This document shows, one piece after another, positions 1 through 7,279 of a stretch of 15,009 nt of DNA. Numbering within the stretch: position 1 is the first letter of the stretch; each line of letters begins with the position of its first letter. The notes beneath the pieces are model-generated. The model was given only the letters and a program-made list of their open reading frames with translations. It made no database searches and was not told the DNA's origin. The translations under genes were made by a program, and so were the position numbers. Origin of the DNA: an uncultured Collinsella sp. (GTDB lineage Bacteria > Actinomycetota > Coriobacteriia > Coriobacteriales > Coriobacteriaceae); the NCBI GenBank assembly GCA_900547025.1, contig UREZ01000044.1, positions 1 to 15,009 of the forward strand, read 5' to 3'.

Positions 1-587
1 GCGTACATGACGGCCACACGATCCGCCACGCGCGCCACGGCGTCGAGCGACGCCGTGTTGAGGATGCAACCCGTAGGATTGTTGGGCGAGCAGATGACGA
101 TGGCCTTGGTCGCCGGCGTCACGTAAGCACGAAGTGCGTCCTCGTCAATCTGGAATTGTGCAGGCTCCGTATCCAAAAAGACAGCTTTGGCGTGGTTGGC
201 CACGACGATGCTCTCGTACAGGCCAAAGGCCGGTGTGGGGATGATGACCTCGTCGCCGGGGTTGAGCATAGCCATGAATGTTGCCGACAGTGCCTCGGTC
301 GCGCCGTCGGTCAGGATGACCTCGTCGGCGGAAAACGTAAGGCCCGCGTCCCCCATGTAGGCAGATAACGCCTCACGCAGGGCGGAGCGACCGTTGTTGG
401 GCGGATAGTGCGTGTCACCGCGGTCCAGTGCGGCGGTCACCTCGGCGCTAATCACATCGGGCGTGGGAAAATCGGGCTCGCCAAGCGCAAGCGCAATGCA
501 CCCCGGGTGCTGGGCGGCGAGCGCGTTGATTCGGCGGATACCGGAGGGCTTGAGCGTGGCAAGCGAGGTATTCATGGGCAGTCGCAT
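1..587 (-). CDS. Class I/II PLP-dependent aminotransferase, C-terminal part outside window
   Basis: Partial gene: the first 195 codons are present and the reading frame stays open to the left edge. The start ATG at 587-585 follows an AAAGGA ribosome site. The fold-type I aminotransferase pattern is clear: the substrate-loop LALGEPDFPTP (residues 33-43), YPPNNGRSALREA (61-73), the cofactor-phosphate segment TDGATEALS (93-101), IPTPAFGLYES (116-126) and the family signature CSPNNPTG (166-173). The PLP-binding lysine lies beyond the edge. Members of this group move amino groups between an amino acid and a 2-oxo acid (aspartate, aromatic, or N-acetyl-diaminopimelate enzymes). Which substrate this one uses cannot be told from the N-terminal half. 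It diverges from the gene at 681 across a 93-base gap that would hold both promoters; I could not pick out a convincing promoter there. Confidence 0.92.
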   Translation of the reverse strand, partial: MRLPMNTSLATLKPSGIRRINALAAQHPGCIALALGEPDFPTPDVISAEVTAALDRGDTHYPPNNGRSALREALSAYMGDAGLTFSADEVILTDGATEALSATFMAMLNPGDEVIIPTPAFGLYESIVVANHAKAVFLDTEPAQFQIDEDALRAYVTPATKAIVICSPNNPTGCILNTASLDAVARVADRVAVMY

Positions 588-680
588 GGCGTTCCTTTCG
601 TAAGGGTTGCACTAGGATAGCGCGGCGGGGCACCGCCGGACGGTGTAACCTAAACGGAAACCAACCGGAAAGGAGGCAGC

Positions 681-1343
681 ATGGAGCCGACCGCGCGCGG
701 CGATGTACCAAAAACGCTGCAAACCATTGCGTATATCAGCATTCCCAATAGCGCCGATCTTGAGTTTTTGCTCTGGGACCTGCAGGATGCCATCGCCGCC
801 TATGCCCGGCTTTCCGGCACCGCACTCCCCCGCCCGGTCGACTTGAAGGCAAATGACGCCGGCAGCGTTGCCGATGGCATCGTGCTGGCCATTGAAGATG
901 TGGCTGACGATAAGACGTTGGCTGCTATCGAGCAGGCGCTTGAGCGCTTTGGCAGTACGGGAACGCGCGTCTATGCCGCGATTCGAGCCGCACAAGAGGA
1001 CACTGAGCAGGCGCGTGGGACCGCCGTTCGTCTGCACAAGGTATGCGAGCGCCATGACCAATTGTGGTGTGGCGGCGTTGCCATCTACGGCGGCAGCGGC
1101 ATCGCAGCGCTTCGTCGCTCCCCGCGCATGGGACTCTTGCGGCGACCGTTTTCTGAGGCCATGGACAAGCTCGTGGGCGCCGTTCGCATGGGATGTTCCG
1201 TCGAGCATGCACAGCGACTTGGCGGCGGCAATGCCGCCAACGTCGACGCCGACGGCATGGTTTGCGCCGAGCCAGCCGTGCCCGCGCCGATCTGGCGAGG
1301 CGTTCTGAAACGTCTGGGCGCCCACGCTCAAACAAAAATCTAA
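681..1343 (+). CDS. Unrecognised 220-aa protein, possibly flavodoxin/NAD(P)H-oxidoreductase-like
   Basis: The start ATG has a textbook ribosome site (AAGGAGG, 6 bases upstream), so the gene is real, but I do not recognise it firmly. No signal peptide or membrane segment is visible. An alternating beta-alpha pattern runs through it: IAYISIPNS near residue 17, an acidic helical region at 72-92, and LWCGGVAIYGGSGI around residues 127-140 followed by RRPFSEAMDKLVGAV. The glycine-rich WCGGVAIYGG turn followed by a helix resembles the second half of flavodoxin-fold NAD(P)H-dependent oxidoreductases, but the usual N-terminal phosphate-binding loop (SxRxxSxT) is not evident. A degenerate flavodoxin-like protein is my best guess, weakly held. 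Its TAA ends one base before the stop of the convergent glycosylase gene. It stands alone as a single-gene unit. Confidence 0.8.
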   Translation: MEPTARGDVPKTLQTIAYISIPNSADLEFLLWDLQDAIAAYARLSGTALPRPVDLKANDAGSVADGIVLAIEDVADDKTLAAIEQALERFGSTGTRVYAAIRAAQEDTEQARGTAVRLHKVCERHDQLWCGGVAIYGGSGIAALRRSPRMGLLRRPFSEAMDKLVGAVRMGCSVEHAQRLGGGNAANVDADGMVCAEPAVPAPIWRGVLKRLGAHAQTKI

Positions 1344-1344
1344 A

Positions 1345-1908
1345 TTAAATAACAGCCCAGTCAACGGCTTCGTGCCAACGCTCGACAAGACGCTCCAGTC
1401 GCCAGGCGGCATTGGCAGGACTTGTCGAGGGCAGGACGACGGCGGGCAACCCCGTCCGATCTTGCAAGTAGCGTTTGTAGAGTCGCCCTGCCGTACCGCC
1501 GTTACAGACAACGACCTCGATCGGCGCGGCATCGGTAATGCGCTCGATATGTGCCGGCACAACGTTACAAATGCTCGCGTCGCTCGAGCCCTTAATGTCG
1601 CAGCTCTCAATCACATCCCACAGGGCCACGCCGCCGTTCAGCAGCATGGCCCGCTTGGCGGCAATGGAGGCATCGAGCGTCGCGGGCTCACTACTCGCCA
1701 AAGGATCGCCCTCGTTGGGCGGCACGGGCGCACCGAGGCACGCGGCCATCACACGCCAAAAGCGGTTCTGAGGGTTGCCGTAATAAAAGGCATTGGCGCG
1801 CGAAAGCACCGAGGGAAACGACCCCAGCACCAAAACGCGCGAGTGCTGGTCGAACACGGGTTCAAACCCATGCTCAATATGTTGATAGCCCTCGTCGGAC
1901 GCAGCCAT
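1345..1908 (-). CDS. DNA-deoxyinosine (hypoxanthine) glycosylase, uracil-DNA glycosylase superfamily family 6
   Basis: A 187-aa protein expected to remove deaminated purine (hypoxanthine) from DNA and start base-excision repair in the cytoplasm. The sequence shows the superfamily core: LGSFPS (28-33), YYGNPQNRFW (42-51), GVALWDV (93-99), CNGGTAG (135-141) and the DNA-intercalation-type loop LPSTSPAN (159-166). GNPQNRFW with LPSTSPAN is typical of the short bacterial and archaeal hypoxanthine-DNA glycosylase family rather than of classical Ung. Activity on other lesions (uracil, xanthine) cannot be excluded. The ATG at 1908 lies three bases past the stop of the upstream amylase gene, and its weak GAGGG ribosome site sits inside that gene's end. 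The two are therefore very probably co-transcribed and translationally coupled, although their jobs appear unrelated. Confidence 0.88.
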   Translation of the reverse strand: MAASDEGYQHIEHGFEPVFDQHSRVLVLGSFPSVLSRANAFYYGNPQNRFWRVMAACLGAPVPPNEGDPLASSEPATLDASIAAKRAMLLNGGVALWDVIESCDIKGSSDASICNVVPAHIERITDAAPIEVVVCNGGTAGRLYKRYLQDRTGLPAVVLPSTSPANAAWRLERLVERWHEAVDWAVI

Positions 1909-1911
1909 GGC

Positions 1912-3288
1912 CTAGGCCCTCAACAGATAGCGCACCTCGTAGGGCGCAAGCTCGAGGGTACCCTTCAGCTCGACAGCGAGCGCGTCGTCGGCAAGCAGGT
2001 CGACGAAGGAGCCGTTGAGTTCGCCAGCGCCAAAGGCGTAAGGTTCACCCACGGCATTCACCGCCACGAGTACCGTCGCGCCGTCACAGGCGCGCTCGAA
2101 CAGCAGCTGCTTGTTCTGGATCACCACGTTGCGATAGGCACCGTAGTTGAGAGCACGGGCAGCCGCGTCGTCGGCCGAGCGAAGGTGTGCGAGTTGCGTG
2201 ATGAACGCCGTCAGCTCGTTGGGCGCAGGCTCATCGAGCGCAGGGCGCAGCGCCCAGTCGCCATCGGGGCCGCCCTTTTCGCCAGCAATTCCCCACTCGC
2301 TGCCATAGTAGACGCACGGGATGCCCGGCATGCCAAAGAGCATGCCGTAGGCGGGACGCAGACAGGACTTGTCAGTGAGGATGCTCGCCAGGCGCGGCAC
2401 ATCGTGGTTGTCGACAAACGACAGCAGATGTTTGCCGCGGTAGATGCACCAGGGGTCGCCGCCAAACTGACGGTGCAGCGAATGGGCGATCTCGAACATG
2501 TTGACCGAGTTAAAGCTGGAGTACAGGCCCTTGTAGCACTCGTAGTTGGTGCAGGAGTCGAGCATCTCGTCGTTGACGATTTGGCTGTAGTCGCCGTGGA
2601 GCGTCTCGCCGATCAGCACAAAGTCGGGCTTGAGCTCACGGGTAAAAGCGTGCAGGCGGCGCATAAAGTCGCGGTCGAGCATATAGGCAACGTCCAGGCG
2701 CAGGCCGTCGACGCCAAAGACCTCGGCCCAGCGGCGCACGGACTCGAGCAGGTAATCGACCACGGCGGGGTTTTGCAGGTTGAGCTTCACGAGCTCAAAA
2801 TGGCCTTCCCAGCCCTCGTACCAAAAGCCGTCGCCGTAGCACGAGTCGCCATCAAAGCTGATGTGGAACCAGTCCTTGTAGGGCGAGTCCCACTTGCGCT
2901 CCTGCACATCGCGGAAGGCCCAAAAGCCACGGCCCACATGGTTGAAGACGGCGTCGAGCACCACGCGGATGCCGTGGGCATGCAGTGTCTCGCACACGGC
3001 GGCAAAGTCGGCATCCCCACCCAAGCGACGGTCGATGTGGCGCAGGCTGCGCGTGTCGTAGCCGTGGCTATCAGACTCGAGCGGCGGGTTGATGAGCACA
3101 GCGCCAACGCCGAGTTTCTGCAGGTAGTCGGCCCATTGGGCGATTTTCATGATGGGGGCATCGGGATTGGCTGTGGCATCGGCGGCCTGGGCGAGCTCAT
3201 CCTCGGCAACGGGCGCGGCGTTTTCGCGCGGGGCACCGCAAAAGCCCAGCGGATAGATCTGATAGAACGTCGTCTCGTATGCCCACAT
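1912..3288 (-). CDS. GH13 alpha-amylase-family glycoside hydrolase
   Basis: A 458-aa cytoplasmic enzyme (no signal peptide) that should hydrolyse or rearrange alpha-1,4-linked glucans such as maltodextrins. The four conserved GH13 regions are all present: I, DAVFNH (112-117); II, GLRLDVAYML with the nucleophile Asp199; III, LIGETLH with the acid/base Glu228; IV, FVDNHD with the stabilising Asp296. The N terminus goes almost straight into the TIM barrel (ETTFYQIYPLGFCG), so the N-terminal beta-domain of neopullulanases is lacking. After PGIPCVYYGSEWG comes a C-terminal beta domain ending at residue 458. Together with the intracellular location this points to a maltodextrin-degrading or cyclomaltodextrinase-like enzyme, but the exact specificity is not readable. 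The start follows GGGAGG by five bases. It is first in an operon with the downstream glycosylase. Confidence 0.93.
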   Translation of the reverse strand: MWAYETTFYQIYPLGFCGAPRENAAPVAEDELAQAADATANPDAPIMKIAQWADYLQKLGVGAVLINPPLESDSHGYDTRSLRHIDRRLGGDADFAAVCETLHAHGIRVVLDAVFNHVGRGFWAFRDVQERKWDSPYKDWFHISFDGDSCYGDGFWYEGWEGHFELVKLNLQNPAVVDYLLESVRRWAEVFGVDGLRLDVAYMLDRDFMRRLHAFTRELKPDFVLIGETLHGDYSQIVNDEMLDSCTNYECYKGLYSSFNSVNMFEIAHSLHRQFGGDPWCIYRGKHLLSFVDNHDVPRLASILTDKSCLRPAYGMLFGMPGIPCVYYGSEWGIAGEKGGPDGDWALRPALDEPAPNELTAFITQLAHLRSADDAAARALNYGAYRNVVIQNKQLLFERACDGATVLVAVNAVGEPYAFGAGELNGSFVDLLADDALAVELKGTLELAPYEVRYLLRA

Positions 3289-3323
3289 AGCAACCTCCCG
3301 GTAAGCTCAACACAACGACATCC

Positions 3324-3329
3324 ATTGTA
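3324..3329 (-). promoter_or_regulatory. Possible -10 element for the amylase operon
   Basis: TACAAT (5 of 6 to TATAAT), read on the minus strand, sits 36 bases upstream of the amylase ATG, between the palindrome and the gene. No good -35 hexamer is found at 16-19 bases, so this is only a candidate. Confidence 0.3.
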
Positions 3330-3359
3330 TGCCCGGCTTGTATCCTCTCCCCCAAAATA

Positions 3360-3426
3360 AGTTGCGGTGGAATAGTTCCTGCTTTGGCCTTCAGAGGCCT
3401 TAAACAGGAACTATTCCACCGCAACT
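3360..3426. repeat. 67-bp near-perfect palindrome, probable terminator of the MFS gene
   Basis: The arms 3360-3381 and 3405-3426 are exact 22-bp inverted complements. The 23-base loop itself holds a 5-bp hairpin (GGCCT at 3386-3390, AGGCC at 3395-3399). On the minus strand the structure begins 15 bases after the MFS stop codon and is followed directly by TTATTTT, so it can serve as a Rho-independent terminator for that gene. Its arms are longer than most terminators and lack the usual GC-only stem, which suggests a dispersed palindromic repeat reused as a terminator. Confidence 0.8.
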
Positions 3427-3441
3427 GATGAGGAGACGTGA

Positions 3442-4637
3442 TTAGGCAACGGGTTTGGCGCGGCGAATGGCCGGGAACATCACCGTGATAGCGAGGATGA
3501 CGCCCACGACGGCAATCGCCCCGCCCGCGAAGCCAATCCAGGAGATACCGGGGCCCGAAACCACGGCGCCGCCGATCGCGGTGCCCGTGCCAATACCGAG
3601 GTTAAACAGGCCCGAGAAAATCGACATGGCGACGGCCGACGAATCCACCGGCGTGTACTTGATGAGCTCGGCCTGAAACGCCACGTTAAAGGCCGTGGAG
3701 CAGCAGCCCCATAGCGCGCAGACGGCAAGCACCGCCGCGAGCGATGACGCGACAGACCCCATAAGCAGCAAGGCGACCGGCACTCCGGAGAGCGTGATCG
3801 CAAGGAACGGAAAACGGTGCCCGTCGAACAGGCGGCCGAACAGCCAACTGCCCACCAGGCCGGAGCAGCCGAACGCCGTCAACGTCATGGTGATGGCGCT
3901 TGCGTCGACATGCGCGACCTGAGCCAGGAAAGGCTCGATATAGCTATAGCCCGCGTAATAGCCGGTCGCCATGAACACCGTGACCACATAGAGCGCGATG
4001 AGGAACGGGTTCTTGAGCAGCTCGGGCAGCTGTTTGACGGTAAAGCGCTCACCCGCCGGCATGGCCGGGAACACCGCTGCCTGGTAAACGGCCGCGATGG
4101 CTGAGAGGCCCCCGACCACGGCAAACGTCATGCGCCAACCCACGGCCAAGCCAATGGCGCGGCCGAGCGGCAGGCCAAAGATCTGCGCGATGGACGAGCC
4201 CGTAGCGATCATGCTGATGGCGAGCGCCCCATGGCGTGTGTCAACCAGGCGCGACGCCATGATCGAGGCGACTGACCAGAACACGCATGTGCGCAAGCGA
4301 CCACCAGGCGCGCGCAGACCAGGATGGGATAGGTCGGCGCCACAGCGGACAGGAACTGACCGAGCGAGAACACGGCAAGCACGCCCAGCAGCATCCGCTT
4401 AAACTCGAAACGCGAAGCGAACACCATGAGCGGCAACGACAGCAGCATGACGCCCCAGGCATAGACCGAGATCATGATGCCCGCCTGGGCCTCGGTGAGC
4501 GAGAACGACGCGGCGATATCAGTCAAAAGGCCGATGGGCATAAACTCCGACGTGTTGAACACGAACGCACAGCAGGTGAGCCCGACGAGCGGGAGCCACT
4601 GCCTGAGCGTGATGCCGTCTTGCCTTGCCCGACTCAT
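3442..4637 (-). pseudogene. MFS efflux transporter (AraJ/sugar-efflux type), frameshifted
   Basis: Read across one frameshift this is a complete ~403-aa, 12-segment major facilitator of the drug/sugar exporter type. The first frame (4637 to about 4285) gives the N terminus with PLVGLTCCAFVFNTSEFMP and ends its homology at ILVCARLVVACAHA; it then reads into junk and stops at 4209. The second frame resumes at VFWSVASIMASRLVDTRH (about 4284) and continues through the remaining helices to TAA at 3442. Such exporters normally read CAHAVFW here, so one base, probably a G, is missing near 4284-4286. Whether this is a true mutation or a sequencing error cannot be decided from the window. The start ATG at 4637 has GGAG nine bases upstream, and a perfect TATAAT lies just beyond. 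The substrate is unknown. Confidence 0.85.
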
Positions 4638-4670
4638 ATATAACGTCTCCAATCATTTTGAGCGGAGGCG

Positions 4671-4700
4671 ATTATATAGCAACGGCCCCGCATCCGTCAG
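4671..4700 (-). promoter_or_regulatory. Sigma-70-type promoter of the MFS gene
   Basis: On the minus strand: -35 CTGACG (4700-4695, 4 of 6), an 18-base spacer, and a perfect -10 TATAAT (4676-4671), about 34 bases before the MFS ATG. The -35 lies in the loop of the hairpin at 4683-4717. Confidence 0.65.
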
Positions 4701-4717
4701 CAACAGATGCGGGGCCG
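4683..4717 (-). terminator. Hairpin between feoB and the MFS gene, probable feoB terminator
   Basis: A 12-bp perfect GC-rich stem (4683-4694 with 4706-4717) and an 11-base loop, 42 bases past the feoB stop. The sequence after it on the minus strand (TTGCTATATAAT) is a poor U-tract, so termination may be partial. It overlaps the promoter of the next gene. Confidence 0.55.
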
Positions 4718-4758
4718 AAAACAATTCGATACACAGAGGTTGCACCGTCAATAAATAA

Positions 4759-7119
4759 CTAAGCCAACCCCAGCAATATGCCCGCCGAATGCACGACAAA
4801 CGCTACGATCCAGGCGACCGTCACCTGAAACGCGAATACGGCAACGGCGTAGCGCGCGCCCAGCTCGCTCTTGACGGCGCCGATCGCAGCCACGCACGGC
4901 GGGTACAGCAACGTAAAGACCAGGAACACATAGGCAGTAAACGGCGAAAACATGGTCGACAGTGCCGCGGGCGAGGTCGCGCCCAAAAGTACCGTGAGGG
5001 TCGAGATGACACTCTCCTTGGCGATAAGTCCGGTGACGAGCGCCGTGGATGCACGCCAGTCGCCAAACCCAAGCGGCGTCAGCGCCGGCGCGATGATGCT
5101 GCCGAGACCCGCAAGCAGACTCTGCGACTGATCGGCGACCACATTAAAGCGGATATCGAACGTCTGAAGGAACCAGATGACCACGGTAGCGGCAAAGATA
5201 ATGGTAAAGGCCTTGGTAATAAAATCCTTGGCTTTATCCCATGCCAGCATCACTGTCGTCTTGACGCTCGGCAGACGGTAATTGGGAAGCTCCATGATAA
5301 ACGGCACCGGGTCGCCCTTAAATGCCGTGCGGTTGAGCACCAAAGCCGCGATGCAACCGACCGCAATGCCAATCAAATAGAGCGAGACCATGGCGGGGAC
5401 CGTCGCCTGCGGGAAAAACGCCCCGCACAGCAGGCCGTAGACCGGCAACTTGGCCGAGCAGCTCATGAACGGCGTGAGCATGACCGTCATCTTGCGGTCG
5501 TGCTCGGATGGGAGCGTACGGGTCGACATGATAGCCGGCACGGTGCAGCCAAAACCGACGAGCATGGGCACAAAGCTGCGGCCCGACAGGCCAAAGCGAC
5601 GAAGTACCTTATCCATGACAAAGGCAACGCGCGCCATGTAGCCGGAGTCTTCCAAAATGGAGAGGAACAAGAAGAGCACGACGATAATCGGCAGGAAGGT
5701 CAGCACGCTGCCCACACCCGTAAGCACGCCGTCGACAGCCAGCGAGCGCACCACGTCGTTGGTGCCGAACGCCTTGAGGCCCGCATCGGCCGAGGCGATG
5801 ATGGCAGCGATACCGTCCTCCATGAGTCCCTGCAACGCCGCGCCGATCACGCCAAACGTCAGCCAAAAGACGAGGCCCATGATCACCAAAAACGCCGGAA
5901 TGGCTGTGTAACGACCCGTCAGGATGCGGTCAATCTTGACGGAGCGCACGTGCTCGCGGCTCTCGTGCGGCTTGACGACGCAGCGCCCACACACGTCGCC
6001 GATGAAGCTAAAGCGCATATCGGCCAGCGCGGACAGACGGTCGGTGCCGGCCTCGCCCTCCATCTGGGTAATGATGTGCTCGATGGCATCAAGCTCGTTA
6101 CGGTCCAGGTGAAGCGCCTCGGTTACCAGCTCGTCGCCCTCAACCAGCTTGGTCGCCGCGAAACGCACGGGAATGTGCGCCGTCGCGGCATGGTCCTCGA
6201 TAAGGTTGGCGATGCCGTGGATGCAGCGATGCAGCGCGCCGCCGTCCGGACCATCGGGTGCGCAAAAGTCCAAGCGGCCGGGACGTTCGCGGAACCGCGC
6301 GACGTGCAAGGCATGATCCACCAGCTCGCCGATACCCTCGTTGCGGGCAGCGCTAATGGGGACAACCGGCACGCCCAGCAGGCTCTCGAGCAGATTGACG
6401 TCCACGGCGCCGCCGTTGGTCGTCACCTCGTCCATCATGTTGAGCGCGATGACCATGGGGCGGTCGAGCTCCATGAGCTGCAGTGTCAGGTACAGGTTAC
6501 GCTCGATGTTGGTGGCGTCAATGATGTCGATGATGGCGTCCGGGCGCTCGTCGAGGATGAACTGACGGCTCACGACCTCTTCGCCTGTGTACGGCGACAG
6601 GGAGTAAATGCCAGGAAGGTCGGTAACGCTCGCCTCGGGATGGTTGCGGATGGTGCCATCTTTGCGGTCGACCGTCACGCCGGGAAAGTTACCGACGTGC
6701 TGGTTGGAGCCCGTCAGCTGGTTGAATAGCGTGGTCTTGCCGCAGTTTTGGTTGCCGGCGAGGGCAAAGTGCAGCGGCGCGCCCTCCGGCACGGCCGTCT
6801 TTGCCGCACGGGGCGAATACGTCCCCTCGCCCAGGGCCGGATGCTCCGTCGTGCCGATTGCGGCGTTAGCGCGCGGACCCGTATCGGTGTCGTGAATACC
6901 CACGAGCTCGATGCGAGCGGCATCGTCCTTACGCAGTGTCAACTCGTAGCCACGCAGGCGGATCTCGAGCGGGTCACCCATGGGGGCGTACTTCATCATG
7001 GTGACTTCGGTGCCCGGCGTTAGACCCATGTCCAAAATATGCTGTCGGAGTGCCTGATCGTCCGATGCCACCGATGCGACAACGGCGTCCTTTCCAATCT
7101 CGAGTGTATCGAGCTTCAC
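4759..7119 (-). CDS. feoB: Ferrous iron transporter FeoB with fused N-terminal FeoA domain
   Basis: Inner-membrane Fe(II) uptake protein, 786 aa from the GTG at 7119. Residues 1-72 form a FeoA/SH3-like domain (LRQHILDMGLTPGTEV, LRGYELTLRKDDAARIELV). A linker follows, then the GTPase: G1 GNQNCGKTT (122-130), G2 FPGVT (145-149), G3 DLPG (167-170), G4 NMMD (227-230), and a G5-like SAARNEG. The membrane part carries the FeoB gate motifs GYMARVAFVMDK and GCTVPAIMSTRTLPSEHDRK, a second Gate-like repeat (ALVTGLIAKESVISTL), and ends in a hydrophobic tail. The GTG has GGGGGAGGAA nine bases upstream. The frame is open a further 35 codons to 7224, but that stretch contains the tandem operators and has no ribosome site. 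FeoA is usually a separate gene; here it is fused. Regulation is probably by an iron-responsive DtxR/IdeR-type repressor. Confidence 0.95.
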   Translation of the reverse strand: MKLDTLEIGKDAVVASVASDDQALRQHILDMGLTPGTEVTMMKYAPMGDPLEIRLRGYELTLRKDDAARIELVGIHDTDTGPRANAAIGTTEHPALGEGTYSPRAAKTAVPEGAPLHFALAGNQNCGKTTLFNQLTGSNQHVGNFPGVTVDRKDGTIRNHPEASVTDLPGIYSLSPYTGEEVVSRQFILDERPDAIIDIIDATNIERNLYLTLQLMELDRPMVIALNMMDEVTTNGGAVDVNLLESLLGVPVVPISAARNEGIGELVDHALHVARFRERPGRLDFCAPDGPDGGALHRCIHGIANLIEDHAATAHIPVRFAATKLVEGDELVTEALHLDRNELDAIEHIITQMEGEAGTDRLSALADMRFSFIGDVCGRCVVKPHESREHVRSVKIDRILTGRYTAIPAFLVIMGLVFWLTFGVIGAALQGLMEDGIAAIIASADAGLKAFGTNDVVRSLAVDGVLTGVGSVLTFLPIIVVLFLFLSILEDSGYMARVAFVMDKVLRRFGLSGRSFVPMLVGFGCTVPAIMSTRTLPSEHDRKMTVMLTPFMSCSAKLPVYGLLCGAFFPQATVPAMVSLYLIGIAVGCIAALVLNRTAFKGDPVPFIMELPNYRLPSVKTTVMLAWDKAKDFITKAFTIIFAATVVIWFLQTFDIRFNVVADQSQSLLAGLGSIIAPALTPLGFGDWRASTALVTGLIAKESVISTLTVLLGATSPAALSTMFSPFTAYVFLVFTLLYPPCVAAIGAVKSELGARYAVAVFAFQVTVAWIVAFVVHSAGILLGLA

Positions 7120-7161
7120 GTCCGTGTTCCTCCCCCGGCGCCCACAGGGCGTTGCATTTAT

Positions 7162-7195
7162 GTTTACCATGGCTAACCGTTTGCCATGGCTAACC
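7162..7195 (-). promoter_or_regulatory. Two tandem iron-box-like operators upstream of feoB
   Basis: On the minus strand GGTTAGCCATGGCAAAC (7195-7179) is followed with no gap by GGTTAGCCATGGTAAAC (7178-7162), two 17-base copies differing at one base. Each is an imperfect dyad centred on CCATGG. GGTTAGSC is the core of known DtxR/IdeR iron boxes, and an Fe(II) transporter is a standard target. A degenerate third half (ATGGTTAAATT, about 7209-7197) lies just upstream. The sites fall at and after the predicted transcription start, where a repressor would block initiation. Which regulator binds is inference. Confidence 0.7.
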
Positions 7196-7208
7196 AATTT
7201 AACCATGC

Positions 7209-7238
7209 ATGATAGCGCGAACACGCAACGATGTTCAA
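7209..7238 (-). promoter_or_regulatory. Probable promoter of feoB
   Basis: On the minus strand: -35 TTGAAC (7238-7233, 4 of 6), 18-base spacer, -10 TATCAT (7214-7209, 5 of 6). Transcription would start near 7202, just before the tandem operators, giving a leader of about 80 bases. Confidence 0.5.
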
Positions 7239-7246
7239 TCGACAGA

Positions 7247-7279
7247 TTGGTGCAAGGGGGACGGATTACTTTGCACCAA
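7247..7279. repeat. GGGAC-loop hairpin repeat, copy 1
   Basis: Nine-bp perfect arms (TTGGTGCAA at 7247-7255, TTGCACCAA at 7271-7279) enclose a 15-base loop GGGGGACGGATTACT. It shares the GGGAC loop core and stem-loop layout with hairpins at 11824, 14761 and 14812, suggesting a dispersed REP-like family. It is not a terminator: no T-run follows on either strand. Confidence 0.6.

Noticed and set aside
612..1610. Long minus-strand open frame (332 codons) across the 681 gene and the glycosylase gene
   Set aside because: Antisense to two genes with clear ribosome sites; the translation has no recognisable family pattern. Long shadow frames are expected at this GC content.
1372..3360. Plus-strand open frame of 662 codons
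   Set aside because: Antisense to the amylase and glycosylase genes, whose catalytic motifs are intact; the translation is low-complexity His/Val/Gly-rich shadow.
4789..6729. Plus-strand open frame of 646 codons
   Set aside because: Exactly antisense to feoB, Arg/His/Asp-rich as expected of a mirror frame, with no ribosome site.
7162..7195. Direct repeats as the start of a CRISPR array
   Set aside because: Only two 17-base copies with no spacer between them; the position before feoB and the GGTTAG core point to an operator.
7120..7224. Longer FeoB starting at 7224 or an internal ATG
   Set aside because: That stretch contains the tandem operators and predicted promoter, and no Shine-Dalgarno site; GTG 7119 has GGGGGAGGAA upstream and begins the FeoA domain.
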